A stretch of DNA of 43,884 nt from Polyangium aurulentum (GTDB taxonomy: Bacteria; Myxococcota_A; Polyangia; Polyangiales; Polyangiaceae). Of the stretch, positions 26,474-35,542 are shown one piece after another (the stretch's first letter is position 1; each line of letters starts with the position of its first letter). The translations under genes and the position numbers were made by a program. The notes beneath the pieces are model-generated. The model saw nothing but the letters and a program-made list of their open reading frames with translations. It did not search any database and was not told the origin of the DNA. The stretch covers positions 1 through 43,884 of the forward strand of contig CAMCKZ010000018.1 in NCBI GenBank assembly GCA_945875545.1, written 5' to 3'.

Positions 26474-27618
26474 CCGACGCCAAAGCCCCCACCAAACTTC
26501 TCGTCGTTGACGACTCCCCCTTCAACCGCCGGTTCATCGCCGATGGTTTTTCCGGTGTCCCGGAAGTGCAGGTGGTGGCGCGCGCAGCCGATGGTCAAGA
26601 GGCGCTCGATCTGACCTTCTTGCATCGCCCCGATGTGATCACGCTCGATCTCGAAATGCCACGCATGGATGGCTTTACGTTCTTGCGCATTTTGATGGCC
26701 CGCTTGCCCACGCCGGTCATCATTGTGTCGAGCTACTCGCAGCGCGAAAACGTCTTCAAGGCGCTTGAACTTGGTGCCGTCGACTTCGTCACCAAGCCCG
26801 ATTTTACGCAATTGCAAGACGCGCCAGAGGTCCGCGATTCGCTGATTCAAAAGGTCTTGGCCTTGCGTTCGCGCGCGTCCGGGCCGAGCCTTGCCGCGGG
26901 CGTGGCCGGCGCGCCAAGTAGTGCGGGCTACCTATCGGGGTCCGCGATGTCCGCGCGCATGGCGGTGGCACCTCCCTCGGGCCCGGGATTGGTCCCGGGG
27001 TCCGCGCCGGGCACCATGCCCGGGGCAGCCCTCGAAGACTACGTTGCCCCAAAAAAACTTGTGGTCATTGGGGCCTCCACGGGCGGGCCGAGCGCCCTCT
27101 TGACCCTATTCGGTGTGCTCACCACCGCGAGCCGAGCGGCCTTCGCGATCGCACAACACATGCCCGATAAATTCACGCGCACGTTCAGCGAGCGCCTCGA
27201 CAAACGGGGCCCCATTCGCGTGCGCGAAGCAAGCGGCGGAGAAACTCTCGGAGAGCATCAAGCCCTCGTGTGCCCCGGCAAACGCAACCTCGAACTGGTG
27301 CGCCAGGGCGGCATTCTTCGGTCGATCGTGAAGATGCCCGAGAGCGACGACCGCTATGTTCCCAGCGTCGACCGCCTCTTCAAATCGGCCGCGGCTTTCG
27401 CGGGTGCAGAGCTCATTGCGGTTGTCTTGACGGGCATGGGAGACGACGGCCTTGAGGGAGCGCGGGCCGTGAAAGCGGCGGGCGGTCTCGTGATCGCGGA
27501 GTCCCAAGAATCAGCGGTTGTTTTCGGCATGCCCGGGTGCGTCGTTCGCGAAGGCCTCGCCGATCACATTCTGCCTCTGAAGAACATCGGGCCATTTCTC
27601 ATCAACGCGACCAAGTAG
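26470..27618 (+). CDS. cheB: Chemoreceptor methylesterase CheB
   Basis: CheB removes the methyl groups added by CheR when phosphorylated by CheA. The 382-residue protein has a receiver (1-125; Asp14-Asp15 and phosphoacceptor Asp60 in VITLDLEMPRMDG), a long low-complexity linker of Ser/Gly/Pro/Ala (about 135-190) and the methylesterase domain. The catalytic Ser is in VIGASTGGPSALL, the His in IAQHMPDKF and the Asp in VVLTGMGDDG. The GTG start overlaps the cheR stop (GTGA). It is the last gene of the operon; the convergent ArsA-like gene ends 26 bases further on. Confidence 0.95.
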   Translation: MTDAKAPTKLLVVDDSPFNRRFIADGFSGVPEVQVVARAADGQEALDLTFLHRPDVITLDLEMPRMDGFTFLRILMARLPTPVIIVSSYSQRENVFKALELGAVDFVTKPDFTQLQDAPEVRDSLIQKVLALRSRASGPSLAAGVAGAPSSAGYLSGSAMSARMAVAPPSGPGLVPGSAPGTMPGAALEDYVAPKKLVVIGASTGGPSALLTLFGVLTTASRAAFAIAQHMPDKFTRTFSERLDKRGPIRVREASGGETLGEHQALVCPGKRNLELVRQGGILRSIVKMPESDDRYVPSVDRLFKSAAAFAGAELIAVVLTGMGDDGLEGARAVKAAGGLVIAESQESAVVFGMPGCVVREGLADHILPLKNIGPFLINATK

Positions 27619-27644
27619 AATACACGCGTTCTTTCAGCGGTGAT

Positions 27645-28754
27645 TCACGGTGCAGCATGCGCCGAGTCCACCAAGAAAGAGCCCACGCGGTCCAGGTCTT
27701 CGAGCGTGTCAATGCCGCCCCCCATCGACGGAACCGCGGTCAGAAAAGCGGCCGGATCGAGCTGCTTACGCAGTTCTAAAAGCAGCGCCGTGTGATCATC
27801 GCGGCGAGTTTTTTCCCCGATGGCTGCCGCGGAAAGAGCCGACGCAAGCTCCGGGCCCAGCGCGAAGAGTTCCTCCGCCGTAGCAGCCCTCGGGCCCGGT
27901 TTCGTGTCGCATCGCATGACAACGAGGCCGCCGCAATGCATGTATTTTGCAGCCAGTTGGCGCTCGAAAAATCGTGCCTCGTCGATGGCCGATGGCGCGG
28001 GTGCGGTGACGAGGACAAAGCTCACTTTCGCGCGGTCCGAGAGCAGCGCTTCGAGGCGTGCCGTGTGGGTTCCGCACGCGCGCAGGACCCCGGCGAAGGC
28101 GCCAAAAAACTGTTGCAATTCAAGGTGTTCGGCTTCTCCAAGAGCCGCCCCAAGGACCGACCGAAGGACGCGCGAGGCCCCGGCGCGGAGGGAACTGGAG
28201 GTGCCGTGAGGAGGCAAGAAAAGTTGAAAAATCTTGCTGTCCAGAAACGCGGCGAGGCGGCGAGGGCCATCGAGGACCTCGAGGGCGTGGCGCGACGGGG
28301 GCGTGTCCAGCACGATGAGGTCGTAGCGATTGCTGGCAACGAAATCGTCGAGGGCTTCGAGCGCCGTGTACTCGACCATGCCCGCCGTCATCGTCGCTAG
28401 CTCCCGGTAGACGCGGTTGTCGAAAAGCGCCCGCTGCGCTTTCGCGTCAGGAACTATTTGCCTGATGACCCGTTCCGCAACCGCGCGCGGGTCCAGCAGC
28501 CACACGTCGAGGGGCACGTCTTTTCCCGCGAGCGCGCGAAGACCGAGCGGCACGACGGGCGCGGCGCTTTCCATCGACACGCCGAGGGCCTGGGCCAGCC
28601 TTTTCGACGGGTCAATCGTCAGCGCGAGGGTTCGGCGCCCTTCTTTGGCCGCGCGCAGGGCCAATGCCGCCGCGGTGGTTGTCTTGCCAACGCCGCCCCC
28701 GCCGCAGCTCACGATCACGCGCTGGGAATACATGAGGTCTGCAAGGGTTTTCAC
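27645..28754 (-). CDS. ArsA/Get3-family ATPase, lacking the signature lysine
   Basis: A 369-residue P-loop ATPase of the ArsA/GET3 type. The P-loop reads SCGGGGVGKTTTAAA (about 17-31): the Walker lysine (Lys24) is present, but the signature lysine of the family motif GKGGVGKT is replaced by Gly. Other motifs are normal: switch I LTIDPSKRL, and YDLIVLDTPPSRHALEVLDGP. Helical regions with many Leu and Phe residues (AAFLDSKIFQLFLPP) follow. Family members use ATP to load anions or tail-anchored membrane proteins; the role here is not known. GAGGAG upstream and the GTGA overlap with the preceding gene fix the GTG at 28754. Confidence 0.88.
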   Translation of the reverse strand: MKTLADLMYSQRVIVSCGGGGVGKTTTAAALALRAAKEGRRTLALTIDPSKRLAQALGVSMESAAPVVPLGLRALAGKDVPLDVWLLDPRAVAERVIRQIVPDAKAQRALFDNRVYRELATMTAGMVEYTALEALDDFVASNRYDLIVLDTPPSRHALEVLDGPRRLAAFLDSKIFQLFLPPHGTSSSLRAGASRVLRSVLGAALGEAEHLELQQFFGAFAGVLRACGTHTARLEALLSDRAKVSFVLVTAPAPSAIDEARFFERQLAAKYMHCGGLVVMRCDTKPGPRAATAEELFALGPELASALSAAAIGEKTRRDDHTALLLELRKQLDPAAFLTAVPSMGGGIDTLEDLDRVGSFLVDSAHAAP

Positions 28755-29710
28755 GCGCGCTCCTCGAAGCAAAGTGCCATGGCCTCGCGGACGGCGGCCA
28801 CCGCATCGAGCCCGCCGTGCAAAGCTTCGGGCGCGCGCATCACGGGAACGGGCGAGGCCATGGCGATGAGTTTTGCCACGCGTTCGTCCGCCACAACTTG
28901 CTCAAGAAGCGTGCGTTTTCCCAGGACCTCGGCGCTGCCAAAAACGGCCGCGAGACTTTCGGCGACCCCCAAAATCGGAGGTACACACGGCGAGCGGTTG
29001 ACCAAAAATCCCGCGACGGGAACGAGCGCGCGGCGGAGCGCCGTCGCAAGATCGGTGGCCTCACGGAGGGCCAGTGGTTCGGGAATCGTGACCACGAGCG
29101 CCCCGGTTGTTGCCGCGTCGTGAAGGAGCGCTTGCCCACGCCGCAGACGGTCCGCGATCGGGCCGCGTGGTGCGAGCCGCAAGACGGTGTTCGGCAGGTC
29201 GGCGAGCGCCATCGCGTGCCCGGTGGCGGGCAGATCGAGCACGACGCGATCGTAGCTAAATCCCTCACCCGATCGCATTTCCACCAGGGTCAAAAAGTGC
29301 TGCATGACGCCCAATTCGTCGAGGGCGGGGGCCGCGTCGAGGAGTCTCGCCAGCGAACGCGAGTGCATCGCCGCACGCACGAGGGGTCCCACCGGCACGA
29401 CCTCGCGCAAGAAGAGTTCTTGCCCCTTTCGCGGCTCCAGGCGGGCGCAAGACAGCGTTCCCGTGACCGCCTGCGGGTGGCAACCCGGCGCGACGCCCAA
29501 GAGGGCTTGGAAGGCGCTGGGGCCCGGAGCGCCGAGACCGGCTTCGAGAAGCAAGGTTCGCTCACCGCGGGCGGCAAACAATTGAGCGACGGCCAAAGCC
29601 GTGGTCGATCGTCCAACGCCACCTTTGCCCGCAATTAGCCAGATGCGGCGATCGAAGTCGGGGATGAGAGGCGATAAAGGCACACGATTCCGGTCTGGTG
29701 GCGTGGGCAC
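28751..29710 (-). CDS. ArsA/Get3-family ATPase, lacking the Walker lysine
   Basis: A paralogue of the next gene, about 319 residues from the GTG at 29710 (a GTG at 29683 is nearly as good; both precede the P-loop). The P-loop reads LIAGKGGVGRSTTA. The signature lysine (Lys29) is present, but the Walker lysine is Arg34. YDRVVLDLPATGHAMALADLP matches the switch II region. Its stop overlaps the GTG of the partner gene, so the two are probably made in equal amounts and assemble together. It is divergent from a receiver gene at 29774. Natural substrate is unknown; tail-anchored protein targeting is only one family precedent. Confidence 0.85.
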   Translation of the reverse strand: MPTPPDRNRVPLSPLIPDFDRRIWLIAGKGGVGRSTTALAVAQLFAARGERTLLLEAGLGAPGPSAFQALLGVAPGCHPQAVTGTLSCARLEPRKGQELFLREVVPVGPLVRAAMHSRSLARLLDAAPALDELGVMQHFLTLVEMRSGEGFSYDRVVLDLPATGHAMALADLPNTVLRLAPRGPIADRLRRGQALLHDAATTGALVVTIPEPLALREATDLATALRRALVPVAGFLVNRSPCVPPILGVAESLAAVFGSAEVLGKRTLLEQVVADERVAKLIAMASPVPVMRAPEALHGGLDAVAAVREAMALCFEERA

Positions 29711-29737
29711 CGAACGGCCGACGCGCGATGTCTTCTC

Positions 29738-29766
29738 TTCACTAAACGCCAAGCGCAGCGTATTGT
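29738..29766 (+). promoter_or_regulatory. Possible promoter giving a near-leaderless mRNA
   Basis: TTCACT (29738-29743) and TATTGT (29761-29766) are 17 bases apart. Transcription would start about at the ATG at 29774, and there is no ribosome binding site in front of that ATG. Each box matches the sigma-70 consensus at only four of six positions. Confidence 0.35.
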
Positions 29767-29773
29767 AACGACA

Positions 29774-30169
29774 ATGAGTTACCGCGTTCTTGTTGCCGAC
29801 GACAGCTCCGTAGTTCGGGCGCTCTACGTCGCGTGCTTGGAGCGCGCGGGCTATGAGGTTGTTCATTGCGGAAATGGCCGCGAAGCCCTGGCCATGGTTT
29901 GCGACTACATGCCCGATGCGGTCCTCTCAGACATCAGCATGCCGGAACTCGACGGCGTGCAGCTCATCGAAGAAATTCGCGCCCTCGACGACGACATGCT
30001 CGCGGCCATTCCCGTGGTCCTCATTACCGCGTGGGATGACGAAGACGAGCGCCTGCGGGCCAACCGCGTGGGTGCCGCAAAAATTTTGCTCAAGCCCGTC
30101 GATGCGCGCGACCTGCGCGATGCCATCGAAGAGGCCATCAACACGGCCCAAACAGCGGTCCACGTTTAG
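29774..30169 (+). CDS. Single-domain response regulator
   Basis: A 131-residue receiver: acidic pair in VLVADDSS (Asp9-Asp10), phosphoacceptor Asp53 in AVLSDISMPELDG, Thr in LITAW and Lys in LLKPVDARDL. There is no output domain and no kinase gene adjacent, so it acts through protein contacts. It is about 40 percent similar by eye to the receiver of the chemosensory operon and could be a second target of that CheA or of the kinases at 12.6-15.9 kb (inference). Confidence 0.9.
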   Translation: MSYRVLVADDSSVVRALYVACLERAGYEVVHCGNGREALAMVCDYMPDAVLSDISMPELDGVQLIEEIRALDDDMLAAIPVVLITAWDDEDERLRANRVGAAKILLKPVDARDLRDAIEEAINTAQTAVHV

Positions 30170-30211
30170 TTGCCGCGCGGCGGGGCCCAAGCGACTTTTG
30201 TCGGGGCTTTT

Positions 30212-31093
30212 ATGTGGTGTTTCTCAGGGTTTGCGCTGCTCGGCGTGTCGTCGACCGCCCACGCGGCCTCCGTTGGATTTCGGCCCATCGCCAAGGGAGA
30301 CCGCTGGCCGCGCGTGGAGCTGAAACGCGAAATTGGAGACAAGCCGGGGCCGATGACGGCGCACATTTTTCTGAAGCAGGTCACGAACCCATTCGTCAAG
30401 TTTGGGCCGTACTTGAACGAAAAAGAGGTCGGCGTGCTCGTGTTCAAGGGCCGCGGCCCTGCGGCGGTTCAACCCCTTGATGGAGCCGTGACCGTGCCCT
30501 CATCGGGACTCCTCGCTGGGCGTTACGAACTCCGTGTTCGCGTCGATACGCAAGACGGAACGATGGCGGCAGCGGCCGTCGCGACGCTCGACGAAACGCG
30601 CATCGCTCTCATTTCCGGGGCCTCGTCTTTGGGCGTTCGCACGCGCGCGTCCGAGGGTGCCCGGTCCGACGAAACCTCCGCCGCCGCGAGCCCCAACGCG
30701 AACCCCGATCCGAAACTTGTGCACCTCGACGCACGCGAAATGGCGGCCCTGCCGACGGACGAAGCGCGGCGCGCGGCCCAGGTTTTTGCCTTTGTTCTCA
30801 CCACGCGCGACGCCGAATCTTTTCGGCAACTGGTCGCCCAAGACGGCCTGCAAACCGACAAGGGCCGACTCTCGCACACCGAACTCGGCAAGCAGGTGCC
30901 AAAGGGTCTCGATCCCTTTCTTGGGCCGCCCCCGCGCGCTCCGTGGCACGTGGTGTTTGCCCGCGACACGCCGAATCGTTTCTCCATGAAGCCATCGAAA
31001 ACAGGAGACGATGAAGTGTCGTTTCGCAAAGGTTCGGACAACCGATGGCGCATCGAACAAGTCAGTCGAAAAAAGAGCACGCCGGAGCAATAG
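30212..31093 (+). CDS. Exported protein of unknown function
   Basis: A 293-residue protein. I choose the ATG at 30212, which starts a signal peptide (MWCFSGFALLGVSSTAHAAS, cleavage after AHA); a TTG at 30170 directly after the previous stop is possible. The mature N-terminal half (SVGFRPIAKGDRWPRVELKR, then YLNEKEVGVLVFKGRG and LAGRYELRVRVDTQDG) looks like a beta-sandwich. It is followed by an Ala/Ser-rich linker near 160-185 and a C-terminal domain containing DNRWRIEQV. I recognise no family or catalytic motif. It lies between a receiver and an M3 peptidase, 9 bases before the latter, so it is probably in one transcript with it. Confidence 0.7.
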   Translation: MWCFSGFALLGVSSTAHAASVGFRPIAKGDRWPRVELKREIGDKPGPMTAHIFLKQVTNPFVKFGPYLNEKEVGVLVFKGRGPAAVQPLDGAVTVPSSGLLAGRYELRVRVDTQDGTMAAAAVATLDETRIALISGASSLGVRTRASEGARSDETSAAASPNANPDPKLVHLDAREMAALPTDEARRAAQVFAFVLTTRDAESFRQLVAQDGLQTDKGRLSHTELGKQVPKGLDPFLGPPPRAPWHVVFARDTPNRFSMKPSKTGDDEVSFRKGSDNRWRIEQVSRKKSTPEQ

Positions 31094-31102
31094 GAAACGA
31101 CA

Positions 31103-32902
31103 ATGGACTGGGACTTGACAGGGTATTTCCATGACTTTGAGGGCTACGAAACTTTCGTCAGCGAGCTCGAGGTCGATTGCAAAGGTCTTCTCACGAGCCT
31201 CCATTCGGTTCCTCCCCTCGCCCCGGTGACGGAGGCCACGTGGGCGAGCGGCACCGATGGCTACGAAAATATTCTTGCGCGTTTTGCGCATGCCTCGAGC
31301 TACGTCGGATGTCTCGCCGCTGCGGAGTCGCACGTGCCGAGGCACCAGCAAGCCGAATCGCGGATCGCAAGTCTCGCTGCCGAAGTCTCGAAACTCAGCT
31401 TGGAATTTGTGCGCGCGTTTCGCACCGCAGACGACGCAACATTCGAAGCCTTCATGTCCAAACCGGCAATCGCCACGGCCCGTCCGGCCCTCGAGCGATG
31501 GCGTCGCGAGGCCACCCATTCGATGGCCCCGGACCTCGAGGCCCTCGCCGCCGACTTGGGCACAGACGGCCTCCATGCGTGGGGCCGGCTCTACAACCGC
31601 ATGACGTCTGACCTGCGATTTCCCATGGTTTGGCCTGATGGTCGCCGCGAACGACTCCCCGTGTCCCAGCGGCGATCGCTCATGGCGAACCCCGATCGCG
31701 CGGTTCGCGTTGCGGCCTTCCGCGGCGGCAACGAAGGCTGGAGCGGCGCGGCACAACTTTGCGCCGCAGCCCTCAATCACATCGCGGGCACACGCATCAT
31801 CCTCGACGCAAGACGCAAGCGGCCGTCGTCCACGCACGCGGCGCTGGAGCAGGCAGCCATCTCCGAAGCCACTCTTCACGCGATGATGCGAGCAGTCTCG
31901 GGAGGTGCCTCGGTGGCACGAAGGGCCCTCGAGTTGAAGGCCCGCGCGATGGGGCAAACCGCCGTGGGCTGGTACGATCTTGAGGCGCCGTTCGAGGTCG
32001 GCGAGCCCGATGCGTTCATCCCGTGGGAGACCGCTTGCGCGCGCGTTAGCAGGTCTTTCCATCGCGCAAGCACCGACCTCGGCTCGTATTTCGACCGCTG
32101 CGTTGCACAAAATTGGATCGACTACCGGCCTCGCGCCGGCAAGCGTCCCGGGGCGTTTTGCACGTCGAGCGAAGTCACCGACGAAACACGAATCTTCATG
32201 ACGTACCAGGGCACCGCCGGCGACGTCAGCACCCTCGCCCACGAGGCCGGTCACGCGTTTCACGCCGAAGCGATGCGCGGTATTCGCCCCCTCGCGCGTC
32301 AATACCCGATGACCCTCGCGGAGAGCGCATCCACGTTCGGCGAATTGCTTTTGGCCGATGGTCTCCGAAAAGAGGGCCACTTCGACGACGCCGCCCGCGC
32401 CCGAATGCTCGGCGAAGGCCTCGGCGACGCGGTATCGTTTCTCCTGGATATTCCCGTGCGTTACGCATTTGAGCGCGCCTTTTACGAGGAGCGCCGCAAG
32501 GGTGAAGTGAGCGTCGCGCGCATCTCGGAACTGATGGTGACGTCGCAGCGAAACATCGTCGGCCCGGTGCTCGAAGTGGGCGGCGAGGACCCTCTTTTTT
32601 GGGCCTCGAAACTGCACTTCTTTTTGACCGACATCAGTTTTTACAACTTCCCGTACACCTTCGGATTTCTTCTCTCGCGCGCGATGTTCCAGCGCTACCT
32701 CGAAGAGGGGCCGTCGTTCATGGGCGCTTGGGTAGCGTTTTTGCGCGACACGGGTCAGGCTGAAGCCCACCTAGTTGCGTCCCGCACCCTTGGCGAAAAC
32801 CTCGAAGACGAGATGTTTTGGCGACGCGCGATAGCCAGTCTCGAACCCGATTTGACCGAGCTCGAAGGGCTCGCGCCGAAGGTCTTCAAGCCGCTTCCCT
32901 GA
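31103..32902 (+). CDS. M3-family oligoendopeptidase (PepF-like)
   Basis: A 599-residue zinc metallopeptidase. The HExxH motif is HEAGH at residues 380-384 within TLAHEAGHAFHAEA, and the third zinc ligand is Glu407 in PMTLAESASTFGE. The C-terminal part has SFYNFPYTFGFLLSRAMFQRY, typical of the M3B oligoendopeptidase F group. These enzymes are cytoplasmic and cut short peptides. No signal peptide is seen. The ATG at 31103 has AGGAAA about 10 bases upstream. Confidence 0.92.
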   Translation: MDWDLTGYFHDFEGYETFVSELEVDCKGLLTSLHSVPPLAPVTEATWASGTDGYENILARFAHASSYVGCLAAAESHVPRHQQAESRIASLAAEVSKLSLEFVRAFRTADDATFEAFMSKPAIATARPALERWRREATHSMAPDLEALAADLGTDGLHAWGRLYNRMTSDLRFPMVWPDGRRERLPVSQRRSLMANPDRAVRVAAFRGGNEGWSGAAQLCAAALNHIAGTRIILDARRKRPSSTHAALEQAAISEATLHAMMRAVSGGASVARRALELKARAMGQTAVGWYDLEAPFEVGEPDAFIPWETACARVSRSFHRASTDLGSYFDRCVAQNWIDYRPRAGKRPGAFCTSSEVTDETRIFMTYQGTAGDVSTLAHEAGHAFHAEAMRGIRPLARQYPMTLAESASTFGELLLADGLRKEGHFDDAARARMLGEGLGDAVSFLLDIPVRYAFERAFYEERRKGEVSVARISELMVTSQRNIVGPVLEVGGEDPLFWASKLHFFLTDISFYNFPYTFGFLLSRAMFQRYLEEGPSFMGAWVAFLRDTGQAEAHLVASRTLGENLEDEMFWRRAIASLEPDLTELEGLAPKVFKPLP

Positions 32903-32925
32903 CCCACTCAACGCGAGGGCGCACC

Positions 32926-35457
32926 ATGGTTACGTTTTTTTCGGCGGCACCCGCAAAGCTTCGGTTGATGGCGCGATCGGTTCTCGTTTCGTCGGCCGCG
33001 GTTTCCATTCTCGGCTGCCCGTCGCGCCCTTTCTATTCGCAAGGTCCAGGCGCCCCGCCCGATGCGGTTGCCGGTGAATCTCCAGCGATTTCAGCGCCGC
33101 CCGCTCTTTTGGGTGCGTCGAATAACGCGGCCGCGGCGCCATCGCTAGCCGCCGCGCTAAGCATGCAGAGTACACCGAGTACCGTGCACCCGAGGCTATG
33201 GTTTCGGCCCGAAGATTTGCCCGCCCTGAAGGCGGCGATGCACGAAAAAAATCCCCTTTGGACCGACGGCCTCGCGCGCATCATTGCCGATGGAGTCTCG
33301 CAAATGGATGCGGGAAAACTTCCGAATCCAGCCAGGCCCGGTGCGTGCCTCGACGAAAACGAGATCGTGCCGTGCGAGGCATGGGCCGAGATTTTTGCCT
33401 TTCGCGCGCTGCTCGCCAAAGGAGACACCGACGAAGCTTTGTGGATTGCCCGCGCCAAAAAACTGCTCTTCGCGGTGCTCAACGAAGCCGACAAGGGCTT
33501 TGATGATCGCGCGGCGGTGCGCGCCCACGCGTTCCCCGTCGACGACCGTTCGCGCTGGTACGGCGAAGCCTTTCCGCTCGTCGTTGACTGGATTCACGGC
33601 AGCCTTTCGGAAGGCGAACGAAGCCTCGTTGTGCGCGTATTTGCTCGCTGGGCCGACGCCATCTCCCACGCCGATGTGACGACCGCGAACCACCCGGAGC
33701 CGCTCGGAATCTTCAACCAACCGGAGCTTCTGAAAGACGTGAAGCTCGTGCGCTGGTCGCTCAACAACTATTACGCCGCCCACGCGCGCAACCTCGGTCT
33801 CATGAGCCTCGCGGTCGATGCAGCGGACGATCCCAAAGGCCTTGTCCGCGGGCGCCTGCGGGAAGCCCTCGGCGCGTGGCTCTACGTGATGGACCACGCG
33901 ATGCGTACCGAAACAAGAGGAGGGCTGCCTCCAGAGGGGTTTGAGTATGGCCCACAAACATACGGATACATTGCACAACTACTTTGGGGGCTCGTAAGCG
34001 CCGGTGAGGATAATCCCGCCACTTGGGGCCCGCAGGTGGCTTCACTCCGGGGTTCCTTGTGGGTTGATGTGCAGCGCGCGTGGCTCCATTCGCTTCCTCC
34101 CGTCGCCAGCGGCACGACGGACATGGGGCCCGCGTACGAGCCCGCGTGGTACGGTGAAGGCCAGCACGTGACCGTCCCAGATCCGGTGGATCTCATGGGC
34201 CCGTTGGCGCGCTCTTGGGAGGTGCTGGGGCGCCCGGACGAGGCCGCCCGCGCCCGTTGGTCGACGCGAAATGCGGGCCCTGGGGGAGCTGCGGGGCAGA
34301 CCGATCGCGCGCGCGACGGCACGTTCCCGAGGCGAGCGCTGTTGCATTTTGCGACGTCCCTGCCCGGCGCTTTGGAGACAGATCCGCGGCCCGGCCTCGG
34401 CAATCTGCACGTGGCCCAGGGCCTCGGGCGCGTGCTTGCGCGCACGGGTTGGGGCGCGCGCGACAGCTTCTTTTCCTTGGAAAGCGGCTGGATCGGCATG
34501 GATCACCAGACCGGCGGCGGCGGCGATTTCGGCCTCTTTCGAAAGGGCGAATGGCTTACGCGGCGGCGCGTGGGTTACGGCGACGTGGGCTCGTCGAGCG
34601 ATCAGCACAACACGATAACCGTGCAGAATACACGACCCTCCCACGGGCAGCCCGGAGACTACCGCTACGTGCTCTGGCAGCGCGGCTCTCAGTGGACGGT
34701 CGAACTATCGAATGGCCCCGCGAGGCTCGCCGCTTTCGCCGATGGACCGGCGTCACTTTCGGCCACCGCGGATCTCACATCTCTTTACCAATCGGCCTAC
34801 GAAGGTGCCACGCAGGTGGGCCATGTGTCGCGAAGTCTTGTCTGGGCAAAACCCGATCACATCATCGTCTATGACCGTGCTTCAACGCTGGCCGATGGGA
34901 GATTTAAACGTGTGAATTTCCAGCTTCCCGCCGCAGTAACGATGCACGGAAAACAGGCCGTGGCGCGCACCAAGGGCGGGCAAGATGTGGCCATCACCCA
35001 GGTGCTTCCGGAGAGCGGAACGCTGACCCTGGAGCCCGTCGACAAGGGCGCCGACGAAGAGGCTGCCGAGGGCGAGCCGATGAAACGGCGCGTGCGCGCG
35101 GAGGCCTCCCTGCGCGGCCTCGAAGCGCGATTTCTTCACGTCGTTCAGGGCCTCGATGGCGGCGCTTCGATTGATGCTGTAGACCGCACAGAGTCTCGCG
35201 GCGCGGCCGCCACCGACGGCGTGGTGCTGCGCGGAACGAGCTACGTGTTCTTGCGATCCCTTGGTCCGTCGCCGAAAGAACTGGTCTTCGCGGCCCCGAG
35301 CGGCACGGGGCACCACGTGGTCACGGGGCTCGCACCCGGCGGAAAGTACGACACCGTGGTGACCGGCGAGGGAGGAAAAACCCTCGTCACCGTGCGTTCC
35401 GGCTCCACCTCGCCGTCTGCCCGCGAGGCCGACGCGGGCGGCACGCTTTCCTGGTGA
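32926..35457 (+). CDS. Lipoprotein resembling heparinase II/III-type polysaccharide lyases
   Basis: An 843-residue protein from the ATG at 32926. The signal peptide ends in the lipobox SILGC (Cys31), so it should be surface- or periplasm-anchored; a second ATG at 32968 would give a shorter signal. Residues about 85-470 look like the (alpha/alpha) toroid of heparinase-like lyases (HPRLWFRPEDLPALKAAM at the start, then WYGEAFPLVVDWI and GFEYGPQTYGYIAQL). Residues about 500-760 are beta-rich (FFSLESGWIGMDHQTGGGGD, SSSDQHNTITVQ) like the heparinase II/III domain. A role in degrading acidic polysaccharide is inferred by resemblance only. A short patch near 33.9-34.0 kb uses many codons rare in this genome. 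Confidence 0.75.
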   Translation: MVTFFSAAPAKLRLMARSVLVSSAAVSILGCPSRPFYSQGPGAPPDAVAGESPAISAPPALLGASNNAAAAPSLAAALSMQSTPSTVHPRLWFRPEDLPALKAAMHEKNPLWTDGLARIIADGVSQMDAGKLPNPARPGACLDENEIVPCEAWAEIFAFRALLAKGDTDEALWIARAKKLLFAVLNEADKGFDDRAAVRAHAFPVDDRSRWYGEAFPLVVDWIHGSLSEGERSLVVRVFARWADAISHADVTTANHPEPLGIFNQPELLKDVKLVRWSLNNYYAAHARNLGLMSLAVDAADDPKGLVRGRLREALGAWLYVMDHAMRTETRGGLPPEGFEYGPQTYGYIAQLLWGLVSAGEDNPATWGPQVASLRGSLWVDVQRAWLHSLPPVASGTTDMGPAYEPAWYGEGQHVTVPDPVDLMGPLARSWEVLGRPDEAARARWSTRNAGPGGAAGQTDRARDGTFPRRALLHFATSLPGALETDPRPGLGNLHVAQGLGRVLARTGWGARDSFFSLESGWIGMDHQTGGGGDFGLFRKGEWLTRRRVGYGDVGSSSDQHNTITVQNTRPSHGQPGDYRYVLWQRGSQWTVELSNGPARLAAFADGPASLSATADLTSLYQSAYEGATQVGHVSRSLVWAKPDHIIVYDRASTLADGRFKRVNFQLPAAVTMHGKQAVARTKGGQDVAITQVLPESGTLTLEPVDKGADEEAAEGEPMKRRVRAEASLRGLEARFLHVVQGLDGGASIDAVDRTESRGAAATDGVVLRGTSYVFLRSLGPSPKELVFAAPSGTGHHVVTGLAPGGKYDTVVTGEGGKTLVTVRSGSTSPSAREADAGGTLSW

Positions 35458-35509
35458 GCAGCGTTCGGTCCACAATCGGCCCGTCACCTCCGAAGGGGCA
35501 TGCGCCTTC

Positions 35510-35542
35510 GTGACCTCGCCTTGACATCGCCTTGACATCGCC
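35510..35542 (+). promoter_or_regulatory. Triplicated 11-bp element carrying the -35 of the tRNA promoter
   Basis: Three head-to-tail units: GTGACCTCGCC (35510-35520), then TTGACATCGCC twice (35521-35531, 35532-35542). The last TTGACA (35532-35537) is 17 bases before TTTATC (35555-35560), a plausible sigma-70 promoter that would start at about the tRNA 5' end. The second copy supplies another perfect -35 box out of register. Confidence 0.6.
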
